A stretch of 64,000 bases of DNA from Prochlorococcus sp. MIT 0701 (GTDB lineage: Bacteria > Cyanobacteriota > Cyanobacteriia > PCC-6307 > Cyanobiaceae): NCBI RefSeq assembly GCF_000760295.1, contig NZ_JNBA01000039.1, positions 310,001 to 374,000 of the forward strand. The letters are read 5' to 3'. The notes under the pieces are model-generated. The model saw only the letters and a program-made list of their open reading frames with translations. It did no database searches and was not told where the DNA came from. The position numbers and the translations under genes were made by a program. The first letter of the stretch is position 1. Every line of letters begins with the position of its first letter. Below, piece by piece: positions 25,620-34,892 of the stretch.

Positions 25620-26153
25620 TTAATTCTCGGATTGTCTTAATCCAGTGAGACCACCTTTGACAGTTGTCAAGGCTGTTCCATCAAGGAACTGTTGATCTAA
25701 AAGAAGTAGAGCCGCTGTGTTGTCACCAGCCAGGCGAAGGCGCTTACGAACAAAGCGTGCTTCCGCTTCCTCTTGTAACTGTTCGGCAATGAACCAATCG
25801 AGCATGGCGGTCGCACTACGCTCACCAGCTTGTTCGGCAATGGAATAAATGCGATTGATTGATGCTGTTACATCTTTTTCCAGGTCATAGACCTGATCAA
25901 AGAGATCCTGGGTGGATCCCCAGTTGCGTTGTGGTGCTTCAACAGCGGGGAGCTCCACCTGTTCATCGCAATCGACAAGATAGGCAATAAGTCGATCTGC
26001 ATGACCACGTTCCTCTTGGCTCTTAATTTGCATGTATGAGGAAAATCCAGCTAAATCCTTCTCGCGAAGCCATATTGACATGGCTAGGTAGGTATGACTT
26101 GCCTGAAACTCACAAGCCAAATGACAATTGATCGCCTTGGTTAGGTCATTCAT
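25620..26153 (-). CDS. Ferritin, second copy
   Basis: 177 residues. Ferroxidase ligands are visible in helix A (CEFQASHTYLAM), helix B (QIKSQEERGHADRLIAYL; ExxH), helix C (YDLEKDVTASI) and helix D (WFIAEQLQEEAEARF). It is shorter at the N-terminus and clearly different from the ferritin at 20496-21074, closer to general bacterial ferritin FtnA. Two ferritins with distinct sequences may divide storage and detoxification. No Fur-like site was seen upstream. Confidence 0.93.
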   Translation of the reverse strand: MNDLTKAINCHLACEFQASHTYLAMSIWLREKDLAGFSSYMQIKSQEERGHADRLIAYLVDCDEQVELPAVEAPQRNWGSTQDLFDQVYDLEKDVTASINRIYSIAEQAGERSATAMLDWFIAEQLQEEAEARFVRKRLRLAGDNTAALLLLDQQFLDGTALTTVKGGLTGLRQSEN

Positions 26154-26691
26154 GGTCTGCTTTACCGATTAAGGCCATCATTGGCGAAATGAACTTCTGC
26201 AGTCGAAACTGCCTATGCATGCTAATGGAGACGTGCTGAAGTGCAGCCGCAGACTTGAGTAGTTGATTTATAGTATACATTCCCTTGTCCTGCTAAAAGT
26301 GAGCCACCTTCTTTAAATTCCAAATATTTTCTTCTAAGCGATAGCACCCTTGCGGGCTTTAAATTAATAAATTAGTTCAATAAAAACCTTCTGGTATCAC
26401 CGATTAAATCAGAAGAGTAGGGGGCATGATTAAAGAATTAATACTTGCACCTTATGGAACTTATGCATAAAGGGGATGTTGACTTGGTGCTAATCTGGGC
26501 TGTGTCTTAAGCCGTCAAAACGTCTATTGATTTGGACTAGTTACTCTAAATACTTATCAAGCTTGCATCATAGTTGGCCACATTAATCATATTAACATGG
26601 AATTCATTTGTCTCTATACTCGTGCCTAAATCAGTAACTACTTAACAAGTGAGCATGATTGAAATATTTTTCTTTGCTATTTTATTTAATA
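26154..26691. other. Intergenic region, 538 bp
   Basis: Very AT-rich. I see no ORF with a protein-like translation, no RNA gene and no clear hairpin. Confidence 0.45.
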
Positions 26692-27432
26692 TTAGTTCTT
26701 GCCTAGATATTTGCCTAAGAAAGAAAGGGGTTTGGCCATGGTTTCTGAGAAACCAAGGATCCCCTTGTCTTGGTGGCTATATAAGAGTGTGTCATCACCA
26801 TCCAGTAGATAAGTACCGCCCCGTTGTGTAATGAAGTCATCACGAGGTAAGTAAGTACGTAAGTTACTTAGCACTTCAATCATGTTTCGCAGTCGAATAG
26901 TGGCGAGCTCAAATGGTCTTTGAAAGCCCTCACCACCGGCAAGCGAGAAAAATGATCCTGTTACGGATGGGAATGGGGAGATGTTGATGGTTTCGTTGTT
27001 GGCGATTCGCTGGGGTGCACTACGATCTCCTGTGTAGCCACGAAGGACTTCGAAAAGGGTACCTGGAGATCCAATTCCTGCGCACATTAAAAACAATGCA
27101 GGCCAAGGACCTCCAGGTGTTTGTAGTCCGCCATAGAGACCCAAAGCTCTGTGAAGTGTCGGTTCTTCATCGACCAACATACTTTGCTTAGGAAACCCCG
27201 TGAAGGTGCAGAATCGTGCGGCACTGTCAGAATTTCCTATGCCTATGGCCAGAGTGGTGATCCCAGCAGCCCTTAGCCTTGGCATATCAGCTACTAGCGC
27301 TTGAGCGTATTCAAGGCTGTCAAAGTCACCTAACTGGGGAAGCAAGACAATGAGTCTATATTTTCCTTTTTCCATCCCTGGCACTTGCCTGAGTCTTTGA
27401 AGCAGTGGAAGGGGTGCTTTTACTGTGCACAC
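26692..27432 (-). CDS. Peroxiredoxin-like (AhpC/TSA, PRXL2-type) protein
   Basis: 246 residues. YRLIVLLPQLGDFDSLEYAQ, MPRLRAAGITTLAIGIGN, RFCTFTGFPKQSMLVDEEPT and HRALGLYGGL follow the thioredoxin-like fold of the PRXL2/AhpC-TSA group. The usual redox Cys after the first strand (CPxC region) is absent, so peroxidase activity is doubtful; the single cysteine in RFCTFTGFP could be catalytic in some other way. ATG 27375 is a possible internal start. Conserved in cyanobacteria; function unknown. Confidence 0.75.
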   Translation of the reverse strand: MCTVKAPLPLLQRLRQVPGMEKGKYRLIVLLPQLGDFDSLEYAQALVADMPRLRAAGITTLAIGIGNSDSAARFCTFTGFPKQSMLVDEEPTLHRALGLYGGLQTPGGPWPALFLMCAGIGSPGTLFEVLRGYTGDRSAPQRIANNETINISPFPSVTGSFFSLAGGEGFQRPFELATIRLRNMIEVLSNLRTYLPRDDFITQRGGTYLLDGDDTLLYSHQDKGILGFSETMAKPLSFLGKYLGKN

Positions 27433-27847
27433 GTCGTTAGGATTCTTAGATTAGTTTGCTCCTCAATAAGCTTACTACTTGTTGTTCATTCGAGAAGCAT
27501 CCTTCTAATTACATTAAGCAGGAAGGGTTGCTGTCATTTCTGAGATTTCACTAGTACCTTAATCAGATATCCATAGATTCTATGGGGAAATCGTAAATTC
27601 GGAACTTATAGCAGAGAAGTACTGGATGTTTAAATAACGATAAGGGCCATTATTCTAAATATTAAAAGCATATCTATCACTTAATCTATTAAACAGTGAA
27701 AGCAAAGATGGTCACTAACACCCACCTTCTCACTGCCTAGAATCATTGCTATTAAAGGGGTCTTGCCTCTCAATATGATATGTGTCAATCACAAGACAAG
27801 TGGGGGTTAAGGGGCTTAGCTATAACTATGCGCATAAAGACAATGGC
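27433..27847. other. Intergenic region, 415 bp
   Basis: Nothing recognisable apart from promoter territory for the two divergent genes. Confidence 0.45.
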
Positions 27848-28099
27848 ATGACAACCAACACTCCATACTCCTTGCGTTGCACCCTCACCTTTGGCGACAT
27901 CTATGGCCAAGTCTTGGCCTGGATGGCCGTGATCTTCGTAAGCCTTGCAGCAGGTCTTGGTCTTATGGGCTCGAGCAGGCCTCTGTTCGCTCTAGTTGGC
28001 GTTGGCTTGATCTTGGTATTAAGCCTGCCCTTCCTCCTGTTCGCCTTCGTAACAACCCTGCTCAACCACATCTCTCTCGAGCCAAAAGAAGCTTCCTAG
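27848..28099 (+). CDS. Small two-span membrane protein
   Basis: 83 residues from ATG 27848 (MTTNTPYSLRCTLTFGDIYG); reading from 27782 would add 22 unlikely residues. Two helices: VLAWMAVIFVSLAAGLGLMG and LFALVGVGLILVLSLPFLLF. Conserved-looking small cyanobacterial membrane protein; no function known. No operon partners. Confidence 0.65.
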   Translation: MTTNTPYSLRCTLTFGDIYGQVLAWMAVIFVSLAAGLGLMGSSRPLFALVGVGLILVLSLPFLLFAFVTTLLNHISLEPKEAS

Positions 28100-28209
28100 A
28101 TTTAACGATATTTGGGAATGTGATAGTGCCAACCTGATCAACTTAGAGACTTATAAAGATGAGCCTATTAATTTTGTGCCTGACCCGGAAAATTTTCTAG
28201 GTATCATGA

Positions 28210-28353
28210 TATGAGCCCATTATCGAATGGACCTATCAAGAGCTCTACTTAGATCTCACTGGAAACACCAAAGCCTATCAAATCGTCCAAAGGAAGTCCT
28301 CTAATGACTTCAGCAAAGCTGATCTAGCCCTACAATCTATTCAGGGTAATTAG
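28210..28353 (+). pseudogene. Start-less protein-like fragment
   Basis: Forty-seven open codons ending in TAG encode EPIIEWTYQELYLDLTGNTK followed by AYQIVQRKSSNDFSKAD, which looks like real protein, but the frame has no ATG/GTG/TTG start and opens after TGA. It may be the end of a decayed gene. The family is unknown. Confidence 0.3.
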
Positions 28354-28540
28354 GTTTCATACCACTGGAAAACCGATTACAGAAATGCTTTTACCATGAC
28401 AAATTTCTAATCAGTATTCTAACTCTTCACTAGCAATAGTCCTTCTAAATATATTAACAGCATCAAAGAAGTGCGTATGAATTATTACCACAATCTCTAA
28501 TCAGAAATGACTAGAAAACTGGACAAGCCAAGTCACAAAG

Positions 28541-28672
28541 ATGAAGCCATATAAAAACTCTGTTCAGCGAAGAATTGAATGGGAATCAAAAAGATCAATC
28601 AATGTAGATCACGCAATATCAATCTGTGATGCAAGTCAACCTAGGAGCGGAGACAAAGATGGTGTAATCTAA
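28541..28672 (+). CDS. Doubtful 43-residue ORF
   Basis: ATG 28541 opens MKPYKNSVQRRIEWESKRSI, then NVDHAISICDASQPRSGDKD. Amino-acid composition is protein-like, but there is no strong Shine-Dalgarno and it lies among non-coding DNA. It could be a fragment of an older gene. Confidence 0.28.
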   Translation: MKPYKNSVQRRIEWESKRSINVDHAISICDASQPRSGDKDGVI

Positions 28673-29196
28673 AATATATCAGATCAAAATATCAATCCCA
28701 AGAGGCAGCTATCAACAGAACTCCTGACTTCAAGAATGTGCGTGCGGCTTCCTATTATAGTGGAAACTGATTTGCCTATTTCATACATTTAACCCACAAT
28801 AGCATGCATTTAATATGAATCCCAACTCACATCAGAGGTTCCTTGCTGTCCAACAAGAAGATTCTCTCAACCAAATTGTAGTTAGATCGCAGTTTGCAGA
28901 AATTTTTTTGCGGTCTGATCAAAGATCCTTCAACTTTGTGTAATAATAAAAGTCAATCTGCTCTATATATATAAGGCTAAAAAACGGCTAAATAAGAAAT
29001 TGTTTCTCCCCATTAATGTGGTAGGGATCGGTATACTAAATAGGTTTAACCAAACCGCTATTTGATCTGGCCTATTTGAAAGTGATCCTTGTTTTAGACC
29101 TGCCACCTCCTATTGAGCTTGCTGACAGCGCTACATAACCACATGCATCTAAATCCCAAAGAAACTACCTATGATTAGCAATCTTGCCTGAATTTA

Positions 29197-29916
29197 ATGT
29201 TGCCATCCTGGTTAACCCCAAAAGCTTCAAAAGAGGCTCCAATTCCCTCAAAAACTGAGCAGCACGCCGTTCTAGGTACAGCGCTGCAGAACCCGCTAAC
29301 CACAGATCAGGAAGATGCTCTTTTTGCTTGTGGCTGCTTTTGGGGAGCCGAAAAGGGTTTCTGGAAATTGCCTGGGATCACCACCACGGCAGTGGGTTAC
29401 GCCGGCGGCCATCGACAGCAACCGACCTATCAGGAGGTCTGCTCAGGACGTAGCGGACACACGGAGATCGTTCGGGTGGTGTGGAACAAATCCGTTATTG
29501 ACTTCAGCGACCTCCTTAAATTGTTCTGGGAATGCCACGATCCCACGCAAGGAAATCGCCAGGGCAATGATCAAGGGAGTCAATATAGATCGGCGATTTA
29601 CACGACAACAATTAAACAGATGGAGCTCGCGCAGGCCAGTCGAGACAGCTTTCAGCAACTCTTAAGCAAGGCTGGATTTGGGGAAATCACAACTGAAATC
29701 AAAGCTGATCAAGAATTCCATTATGCCGAGTCATATCATCAGCAATACCTAGCAAAACCAGGAAGTAGGCCATACTGTTCTGCAATGCCAACTCAAGTCA
29801 TTCTAGGTGATTTCCCAGGTGCAAACTTTAAATTACCAGTAAGTGTCTGGCAAGAATATGATTGGTCAGTTAGCCATTGTGTTCTAAGATCTGGAAACGA
29901 AATAATCATGCTCTAA
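29197..29916 (+). CDS. msrA: Peptide methionine-S-sulfoxide reductase
   Basis: 239 residues. The active-site motif [11 protein letters not shown] carries the catalytic Cys; [46 protein letters not shown] and [20 protein letters not shown] are conserved MsrA blocks. The 30-residue C-terminal extension ([13 protein letters not shown]) is shared with other cyanobacterial MsrA proteins. It repairs oxidised methionine using thioredoxin. Start ATG 29197 gives an N-terminal extension of about 40 residues before the core. Confidence 0.95.
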   Translation: MLPSWLTPKASKEAPIPSKTEQHAVLGTALQNPLTTDQEDALFACGCFWGAEKGFWKLPGITTTAVGYAGGHRQQPTYQEVCSGRSGHTEIVRVVWNKSVIDFSDLLKLFWECHDPTQGNRQGNDQGSQYRSAIYTTTIKQMELAQASRDSFQQLLSKAGFGEITTEIKADQEFHYAESYHQQYLAKPGSRPYCSAMPTQVILGDFPGANFKLPVSVWQEYDWSVSHCVLRSGNEIIML

Positions 29917-30248
29917 TAAATAGTAAGCCAAAAATCACAAGCTCAACCCAAATCAATCAAGGATGTGCAAGCAAAGGTTCAATAATACTTAAAGGAAGAC
30001 ATAGACCTGGGCAATCTTATCTTGTTAACAAAAAATCTTCGCCTGCGACAAGAAGTTAATCATTGTCAACTTTCTGTCGAGTAAAGAGATAAGGCTAAAT
30101 AAATACCAAAATCAATAAAGTAGCAAGAAGGTAGGCAGCGAATACTTGTATATATTTACATGATTGCAATTAACAGAGCAACAACAACTCGCCAGGGACT
30201 CTAGTGCTATAAACCATGGGACTCCGAGAAACTTACTAGTGACTCAAT
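29917..30248. other. Convergent intergenic region, 332 bp
   Basis: A 60-codon frame overlaps the msrA end (29877-30059) but its translation is not protein-like. No clear terminator was found. Confidence 0.4.
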
Positions 30249-32291
30249 TTACTTATTGCCAATACTTCCAGTAGCAGACTTGCTTTGCCATTGCATAGAT
30301 GAATCTTTAATTGCCCCTCCAATTGGTTCAAACCTTCCTCCAAGTTGTTTAGCAAGAAATTCCTCAATAACTGCATAAAGGGCTAGTGAGTTTCTCGGGT
30401 CTTCAATCCCATGGCCTTCGTCTGGAAAGACAATGAAGTCAACTGGTAAATCATTGGCATGCATAGCTGCCACAATAGATTCACTCTCAGACAACTTAAC
30501 GCGTACATCATTAGCACCATGTACAATCAACAAAGGGCTCTGAATACGGTTGGCATAAGTTAATGGTGAAATAGCTTCCAAATCAACCCTACCAACACCT
30601 ACCATTCTCTCCCAAGGTTTACGGATTGGCTCCCAATAAGGAGGAATAGACTCCAATAAAGTTTCTACATTAGAAGGCCCAACTATATCCACAGCAGCAG
30701 CAAATACTTCTGGGTCACGCGTAAGTCCAGCCAACGCAGCATAACCACCATAAGAGCCCCCCATAATCACAATCTTCTTGGGGTCAGCAATACCTTCATC
30801 AACAGCCCATTGAACAGCATCAACAAGGTCATCCTGCATAGCGGCATACCACTGACCTTCACCAGCCAGCAAATGACTTTGGCCGAAACCAGTCGAACCT
30901 CTGTAATTGACACTCAATACATGGTAACCGCGATTTGCTAAAAGTTGATGAATTGAATTAAGACCCCAATAATCACGAGCCTGAGGGCCACCATGCACCA
31001 ACAGCACAAAAGGTTGTGGGCCCGATTGATTTAGAGTTGAGCGTGTTAGGTAAGAAGGGAGACGCAAACCATCACGTGCGCGTAATTCAAGGCTTTCCAT
31101 TGCTGAAAGCTTATATTTATCAAGCAAAGGGTTAATTGAGAAGAGTTTTCGGCCTTTTTTTTGATTACGATTCCATATCCAATACTGTGGTGAGTGGGTA
31201 TCGGAATATAAACTTACTAGCCATATCATTGAATCAAGATCATCATCAACGATGTAGAATTCACGATCTTTGGCAAGTTGTTTAAGAGCACTCAGATCAT
31301 TCAAAAGTTCCTGATCTATGATAATCTTGCGACTTCGTAAGTCAGTTTCAATCAGAATTTGGGGAGCATCAGTTTCAGGGTCTGACAGTTCAACTCCCAG
31401 TGCTCCACTTTTAGACTGGTAAACCAGCTCGTTAGGGCAATCGTCTGTACAACTATGCAGATCTTCAGTGCGCCAGCGCACCAAGCGAGGTAAACCATCT
31501 TTGATCAGCAACCCATACAACCAAGTTGCATTTCTATCGAACCCAAGAGGTGTTGATCCAGCCTGACTTTCTTCAAAGCTGAAACTTAAAAATGGTTTCC
31601 AACCTTTTTGGCCAGGCAGACGAAGGTCGTAAGCATTGCCGCCATCTGGTTTTATCCGTGTTCGAAGAACCAACTGCCAACTACCGTCAATCCAGTCGAC
31701 AGAGACCGAATGGCCATCATTGGCTTCATACAGTAAACGGCGCTCACCAGTCTCTAGATTGAGTACCCAGAGATCGTGATAGCGGGGATCGCGATCATTT
31801 AGGCCGATGATCAGCTCATCTGGGACGTCTTGGTCATCACCCCAGATAGCAGCTTTGACACCCTTCCCTGGTGTGAGATCAATCTCCTCACCAGTCGTTG
31901 GATTGATTCGAATCAGAACAGTATTTTCATCGCCATAGCTATCGCGGCTAGTGATTAGATATCGCCCATCAATGCTCCAACTAGCAGGCCTAGTGGGACG
32001 ATTCGTGCTGTTTGTAAGCAGGCGTGGTTTAGATCCCTCTTCAAGCGCTTGAACCCAAAGATTCAGCACTCCCCGATGGGGTGCCAAAAAAACAATCTGG
32101 CTGCCATCTGGACTCAAGGCAACCCCACTCACCTCAGGGTTGCCAAACAACACTGCACGTGGAATAAGCGGAACCGCACCCTTAGAGAGGGTATCTGCGA
32201 AAACAGGGGAGGAAAGTCTTATCGGTAAAGCAAAAATGGTTAACAGGCATGGCAGAGCTAAAGTTGCTACACGCAAAGAAAATCTTCCCAT
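30249..32291 (-). CDS. Exported S9-family prolyl-oligopeptidase-like peptidase
   Basis: 680 residues. A signal peptide (RVATLALPCLLTIFALP, ending VFA) suggests export. The first half is a beta-propeller with TolB-like repeats (PDGSQIVFLAPHRG, SWSIDGRYLITSRD). The C-terminal half is an alpha/beta hydrolase of the S9C acylaminoacyl-peptidase type: LLVHGGPQARDYWG, the Ser nucleophile GGSYGGYAAL, Asp in VHGANDVRV and His in DEGHGIED. The complete triad implies a working peptidase. Scavenging of peptides is plausible. It is divergent from a short membrane-protein gene. Confidence 0.9.
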   Translation of the reverse strand: MGRFSLRVATLALPCLLTIFALPIRLSSPVFADTLSKGAVPLIPRAVLFGNPEVSGVALSPDGSQIVFLAPHRGVLNLWVQALEEGSKPRLLTNSTNRPTRPASWSIDGRYLITSRDSYGDENTVLIRINPTTGEEIDLTPGKGVKAAIWGDDQDVPDELIIGLNDRDPRYHDLWVLNLETGERRLLYEANDGHSVSVDWIDGSWQLVLRTRIKPDGGNAYDLRLPGQKGWKPFLSFSFEESQAGSTPLGFDRNATWLYGLLIKDGLPRLVRWRTEDLHSCTDDCPNELVYQSKSGALGVELSDPETDAPQILIETDLRSRKIIIDQELLNDLSALKQLAKDREFYIVDDDLDSMIWLVSLYSDTHSPQYWIWNRNQKKGRKLFSINPLLDKYKLSAMESLELRARDGLRLPSYLTRSTLNQSGPQPFVLLVHGGPQARDYWGLNSIHQLLANRGYHVLSVNYRGSTGFGQSHLLAGEGQWYAAMQDDLVDAVQWAVDEGIADPKKIVIMGGSYGGYAALAGLTRDPEVFAAAVDIVGPSNVETLLESIPPYWEPIRKPWERMVGVGRVDLEAISPLTYANRIQSPLLIVHGANDVRVKLSESESIVAAMHANDLPVDFIVFPDEGHGIEDPRNSLALYAVIEEFLAKQLGGRFEPIGGAIKDSSMQWQSKSATGSIGNK

Positions 32292-32424
32292 TGATCATTA
32301 ATCGATTTTTGATAAGTGTGACCAGAATTACTCTTAAAGGAAAGCAGCTGCTTTCAAATAACTTTTGCCACTGCAAACTTCCTCTAACCTACAACTCAAG
32401 CAAGCAGATCATCAACATGCAGCT

Positions 32425-32592
32425 ATGAAGACACCCTGGCCAGATCGATTGGTAATGCTTGCCTTAGCTGCCACTCTGCTGATTGTCTTCTGCCTGATCT
32501 TCTCCTTGAGGCCTGCCGGGCAGCAGGGGAAAGAGCCAGCTCTACAGTGGCGAGAGACACCTGAGGCAACCTCAGGAGCCTTACAGATCTAA
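32425..32592 (+). CDS. Small single-span membrane protein
   Basis: 55 residues from ATG 32425. MKTPWPDRLVMLALAATLLI continues VFCLIFSLRP, giving one helix, followed by a polar tail (GKEPALQWRETPEATS). No family recognised. It precedes the 32623 gene by 30 bases in the same direction and may be cotranscribed with it. Confidence 0.55.
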   Translation: MKTPWPDRLVMLALAATLLIVFCLIFSLRPAGQQGKEPALQWRETPEATSGALQI

Positions 32593-32622
32593 CCACCCCT
32601 GCCCATCTGAGCCCTTGTAGAA

Positions 32623-33036
32623 GTGGCAAAGTGGTCAGGATTCAGCATCAGGTTGCTGATCTTGCCCTCACCATCAGACCCACAGCGGCCAAGAAGGTTG
32701 CTTCCGCTCCCTAAGGGCTTGGTTGAGCTCTATGGGCTAATCGCAGTACTGATGGTGGTCATTCCCGAGTGGCTTGCTGAGGTCAGCTTGAACATGAGCA
32801 ACAGCGCCAGCGAAGCTCAGCTGCCAATGAGGGCGCGCGCCTGGAGAACATTGCCGGAGCTGCAATTGGCAGCGATGAACCTTTCTGAATTGAGACAACT
32901 GGCGCATCAGCTCAAGCTCTGGGGCTACGCAAGCGAAAGCCGTGATCAGCTATCAAGGCGTCTACTAAGGCGATTGAGCAGAAGATCACCTTCAAAACGG
33001 ATTAGATCGGCAAGTAGGCAACGCAATACCCTGTGA
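32623..33036 (+). CDS. Conserved basic protein with SAP-like C-terminal helix pair
   Basis: 137 residues from GTG 32623. The first part holds a hydrophobic stretch (LVELYGLIAVLMVVIPEWL). The C-terminal part (MNLSELRQLAHQLKLWGYAS, then RDQLSRRLLRRLSRRS) resembles the SAP/Rho-N helix-extension-helix that binds nucleic acid and is very basic. Function unknown. It ends 14 bases before tRNA-Pro. An internal start is possible. Confidence 0.6.
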   Translation: MAKWSGFSIRLLILPSPSDPQRPRRLLPLPKGLVELYGLIAVLMVVIPEWLAEVSLNMSNSASEAQLPMRARAWRTLPELQLAAMNLSELRQLAHQLKLWGYASESRDQLSRRLLRRLSRRSPSKRIRSASRQRNTL

Positions 33037-33050
33037 TAACTTGCCTACGC

Positions 33051-33124
33051 CGGGGCGTGGCGCAGCTTGGTAGCGCACTACTTTGGGGTAGTAGGGGTCG
33101 TGGGTTCAAATCCCGCCGCTCCGA
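33051..33124 (+). tRNA. tRNA-Pro(GGG)
   Basis: Complete cloverleaf. Acceptor CGGGGCG pairs with CGCTCCG (one G-T pair); D-stem GCGC/GCGC; anticodon stem CTACT/AGTAG with loop TTGGGGT giving anticodon GGG; T-loop GTTCAAATC. CCA is not encoded. A palindrome and a terminator follow closely. Confidence 0.95.
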
Positions 33125-33476
33125 TTCCGTGCATGACTGAGATCTCAGTCAAAAGGCCACTTCTCATTAGAGAGGTGGCTTTTTTGATTCATCAATATCG
33201 AAATAGATCTTGTCAATGAGATTATTTAAGAGTCAATGAGGAATCTAAGCAAAAAAGCCATAGAGTCAGCGGCCAATAAAAAGCATTAAAAGCCACACTT
33301 ATTCTGCTGCCTAGATACTTGCTGGCCTATTAGTTATTAAGCTGCAATAGCCAGCTGCCACAGCAAGCAAAAAATCCACGATTCGACCTATAGCTAATGC
33401 TGCGATGACAAACTGTAGGATACATCTAAGTCTTGATAAATAATAACCTAGCAAGAAGCTAATAAAAGGCTTGATT
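33125..33476. other. Region after tRNA-Pro, 352 bp
   Basis: Holds the 18-base palindrome TGACTGAGATCTCAGTCA (33134-33151) and the tRNA terminator (33152-33185). Beyond these I see nothing. Confidence 0.5.
33152..33185 (+). terminator. Terminator after tRNA-Pro
   Basis: GCCACTTCTC (33156-33165) pairs with GAGAGGTGGC (33170-33179) with one G-T pair and a 4-base loop, followed by seven T. An 18-base palindrome directly precedes it. Confidence 0.88.
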
Positions 33477-33647
33477 ATGCATCAACTCAGCACGAAGAAA
33501 AGACAAGAAGATATTTCTCAAGGCATTTATGTCTATAAACTGAAAAAAAGAGTATGTCTAATCGTTCGATTTTATCGAGAACGTCACGTCATCCCCAAAG
33601 TCTCAGTTCAAATTTATCTTAAAAACGTTTTTTCCAACTGGTGTTGA
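33477..33647 (+). CDS. Possible 56-residue basic ORF
   Basis: ATG 33477 is preceded by AAAAGG at a spacing of seven bases, a good ribosome-binding site. The translation includes MHQLSTKKRQEDISQGIYVY and RVCLIVRFYRERHVIPKVSV, basic with beta-type hydrophobic residues. No family recognised; in AT-rich DNA a frame of this length may be chance. Confidence 0.38.
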   Translation: MHQLSTKKRQEDISQGIYVYKLKKRVCLIVRFYRERHVIPKVSVQIYLKNVFSNWC

Positions 33648-33706
33648 ACACTAAAACAAACCAAAAGAATTGCCAACAAAGGTTTTGCTGGCAAAACATC
33701 AAGGAT

Positions 33707-34024
33707 TCATGACCGTTCAGAACAATTGGGCTCCAAATCACTTGATTGGAACCTGGTTGCAACTGAATAGCGATGCAACCAACGATTAACCCGTCCCCGC
33801 TGGTTAGGTGGAACCTCCTCAAGCAACTGGGACAACTCCAAGGCTCCCAAACGTCTGAGTTCCCTCACATCCACATGCCAAAGGGCCTCCGCCTCACGGA
33901 TCAAACGCGCCCAAGTTCGTACCTGCTGCCACTGACGCAATCTCGATCGCAGTGGGTCACTTAGAAGTGAGCGATTGAAGGTCCACTGCCTCGAGGGTTG
34001 ATGGTGGCTAGGTAAAGCATCCAT
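33707..34024 (-). CDS. Conserved small helical protein
   Basis: 105 residues. The core WARLIREAEALWHVDVRELR and LGALELSQLLEEVPPNQRGR is helical and looks like a genuine conserved cyanobacterial protein. The first 20 and last 15 residues are weaker. Function unknown; single gene in an accessory stretch after tRNA-Pro. Confidence 0.6.
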   Translation of the reverse strand: MDALPSHHQPSRQWTFNRSLLSDPLRSRLRQWQQVRTWARLIREAEALWHVDVRELRRLGALELSQLLEEVPPNQRGRVNRWLHRYSVATRFQSSDLEPNCSERS

Positions 34025-34892
34025 GTGACCACCTTGACGAATTCAAAGCCAATCCATGCAAAATCACCAGTGCGCTTCGGAGTTCTGAAGCAAATCAGCT
34101 CTTTCCTTTCCTACAAGCAGCCTCGATTCAGATTCCCTGGCTTAAGAGGGTGGGACAAGATCACCACCAGCGCCCCAATCCACAGGCGATAAACGGGAAA
34201 AGCGGTTGTGACAACAGGGTAAAAGTTTCCACACCACCATTTAATACAAGGGCAAGAAGTTCGCAATTGTCATATCGCGCAAGCTAGAAGTGTTGATTGC
34301 GGTGCTCAGAGAAGCCCAACAGAAGTTCGCCGTTAAGGCCTATGGGCTGAGCAGCTTGTAATCAAAGAATTCGTCAACTTGTTGATAGGTCAGCTGTAGC
34401 TGATGATCAAGCAGATCAAAAAAGCGGTCTAAGCAGAGCTTTTCTTATTCGTTTCACACTCAGTAGCGATGAAAATTTGATAGGTATACTGTAAATTGTT
34501 GTGTTTAGTTTACTGCAGAGTAGAAGGAAATACAGTGTGATTGCGTAATGCAAGCGAAATGATGAGTACTTTTTTAAAAAGGGCGAGCGAACTCTACTTA
34601 GGCCAGTCAGTCAATACATTAAGAGGGAAGCCGAGCTTGCAGCGTTAGATATTCCGAATAATTAATTAAAGGTAAGCTAGTGATATGCAAGGAATTTAAT
34701 ACTGAACAGAAAGCAGAAAATCATCTGCAGACGCTAAATACACCTGCTAAACAGGAACCTTGAACCTTGGCAGCGCCAGTGAGCCGCGAACAAGAGTATA
34801 AATCAAATCATTAACAACCAGTGGAGTATGACATTTTAGATGTAGGAGTCGCGCCTAAAAGGATATCTGCTTATCATATGGAGCCAAAAGTT
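34025..34892. other. Gene-poor stretch, 868 bp
   Basis: Contains a start-less protein-like fragment at 34340-34444 (minus). Other frames are closed often. No RNA gene or terminator was recognised. Confidence 0.5.
34340..34444 (-). pseudogene. Start-less protein-like fragment
   Basis: Thirty-four open codons end at TAG 34340 and encode DRFFDLLDHQLQLTYQQVDE followed by FFDYKLLSP. The composition looks like true protein, but there is no start codon and TAA lies just upstream. Probably the end of a decayed gene. Family unknown. Confidence 0.3.

Larger units (their letters stand above)
28100..29196. other. Gene-poor stretch, 1.1 kb
   Basis: Contains two protein-like short frames described separately (28210-28353 without a start, 28541-28672 with one). 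The remainder has frequent stops in all frames and no terminator or RNA that I can see. Confidence 0.5.
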
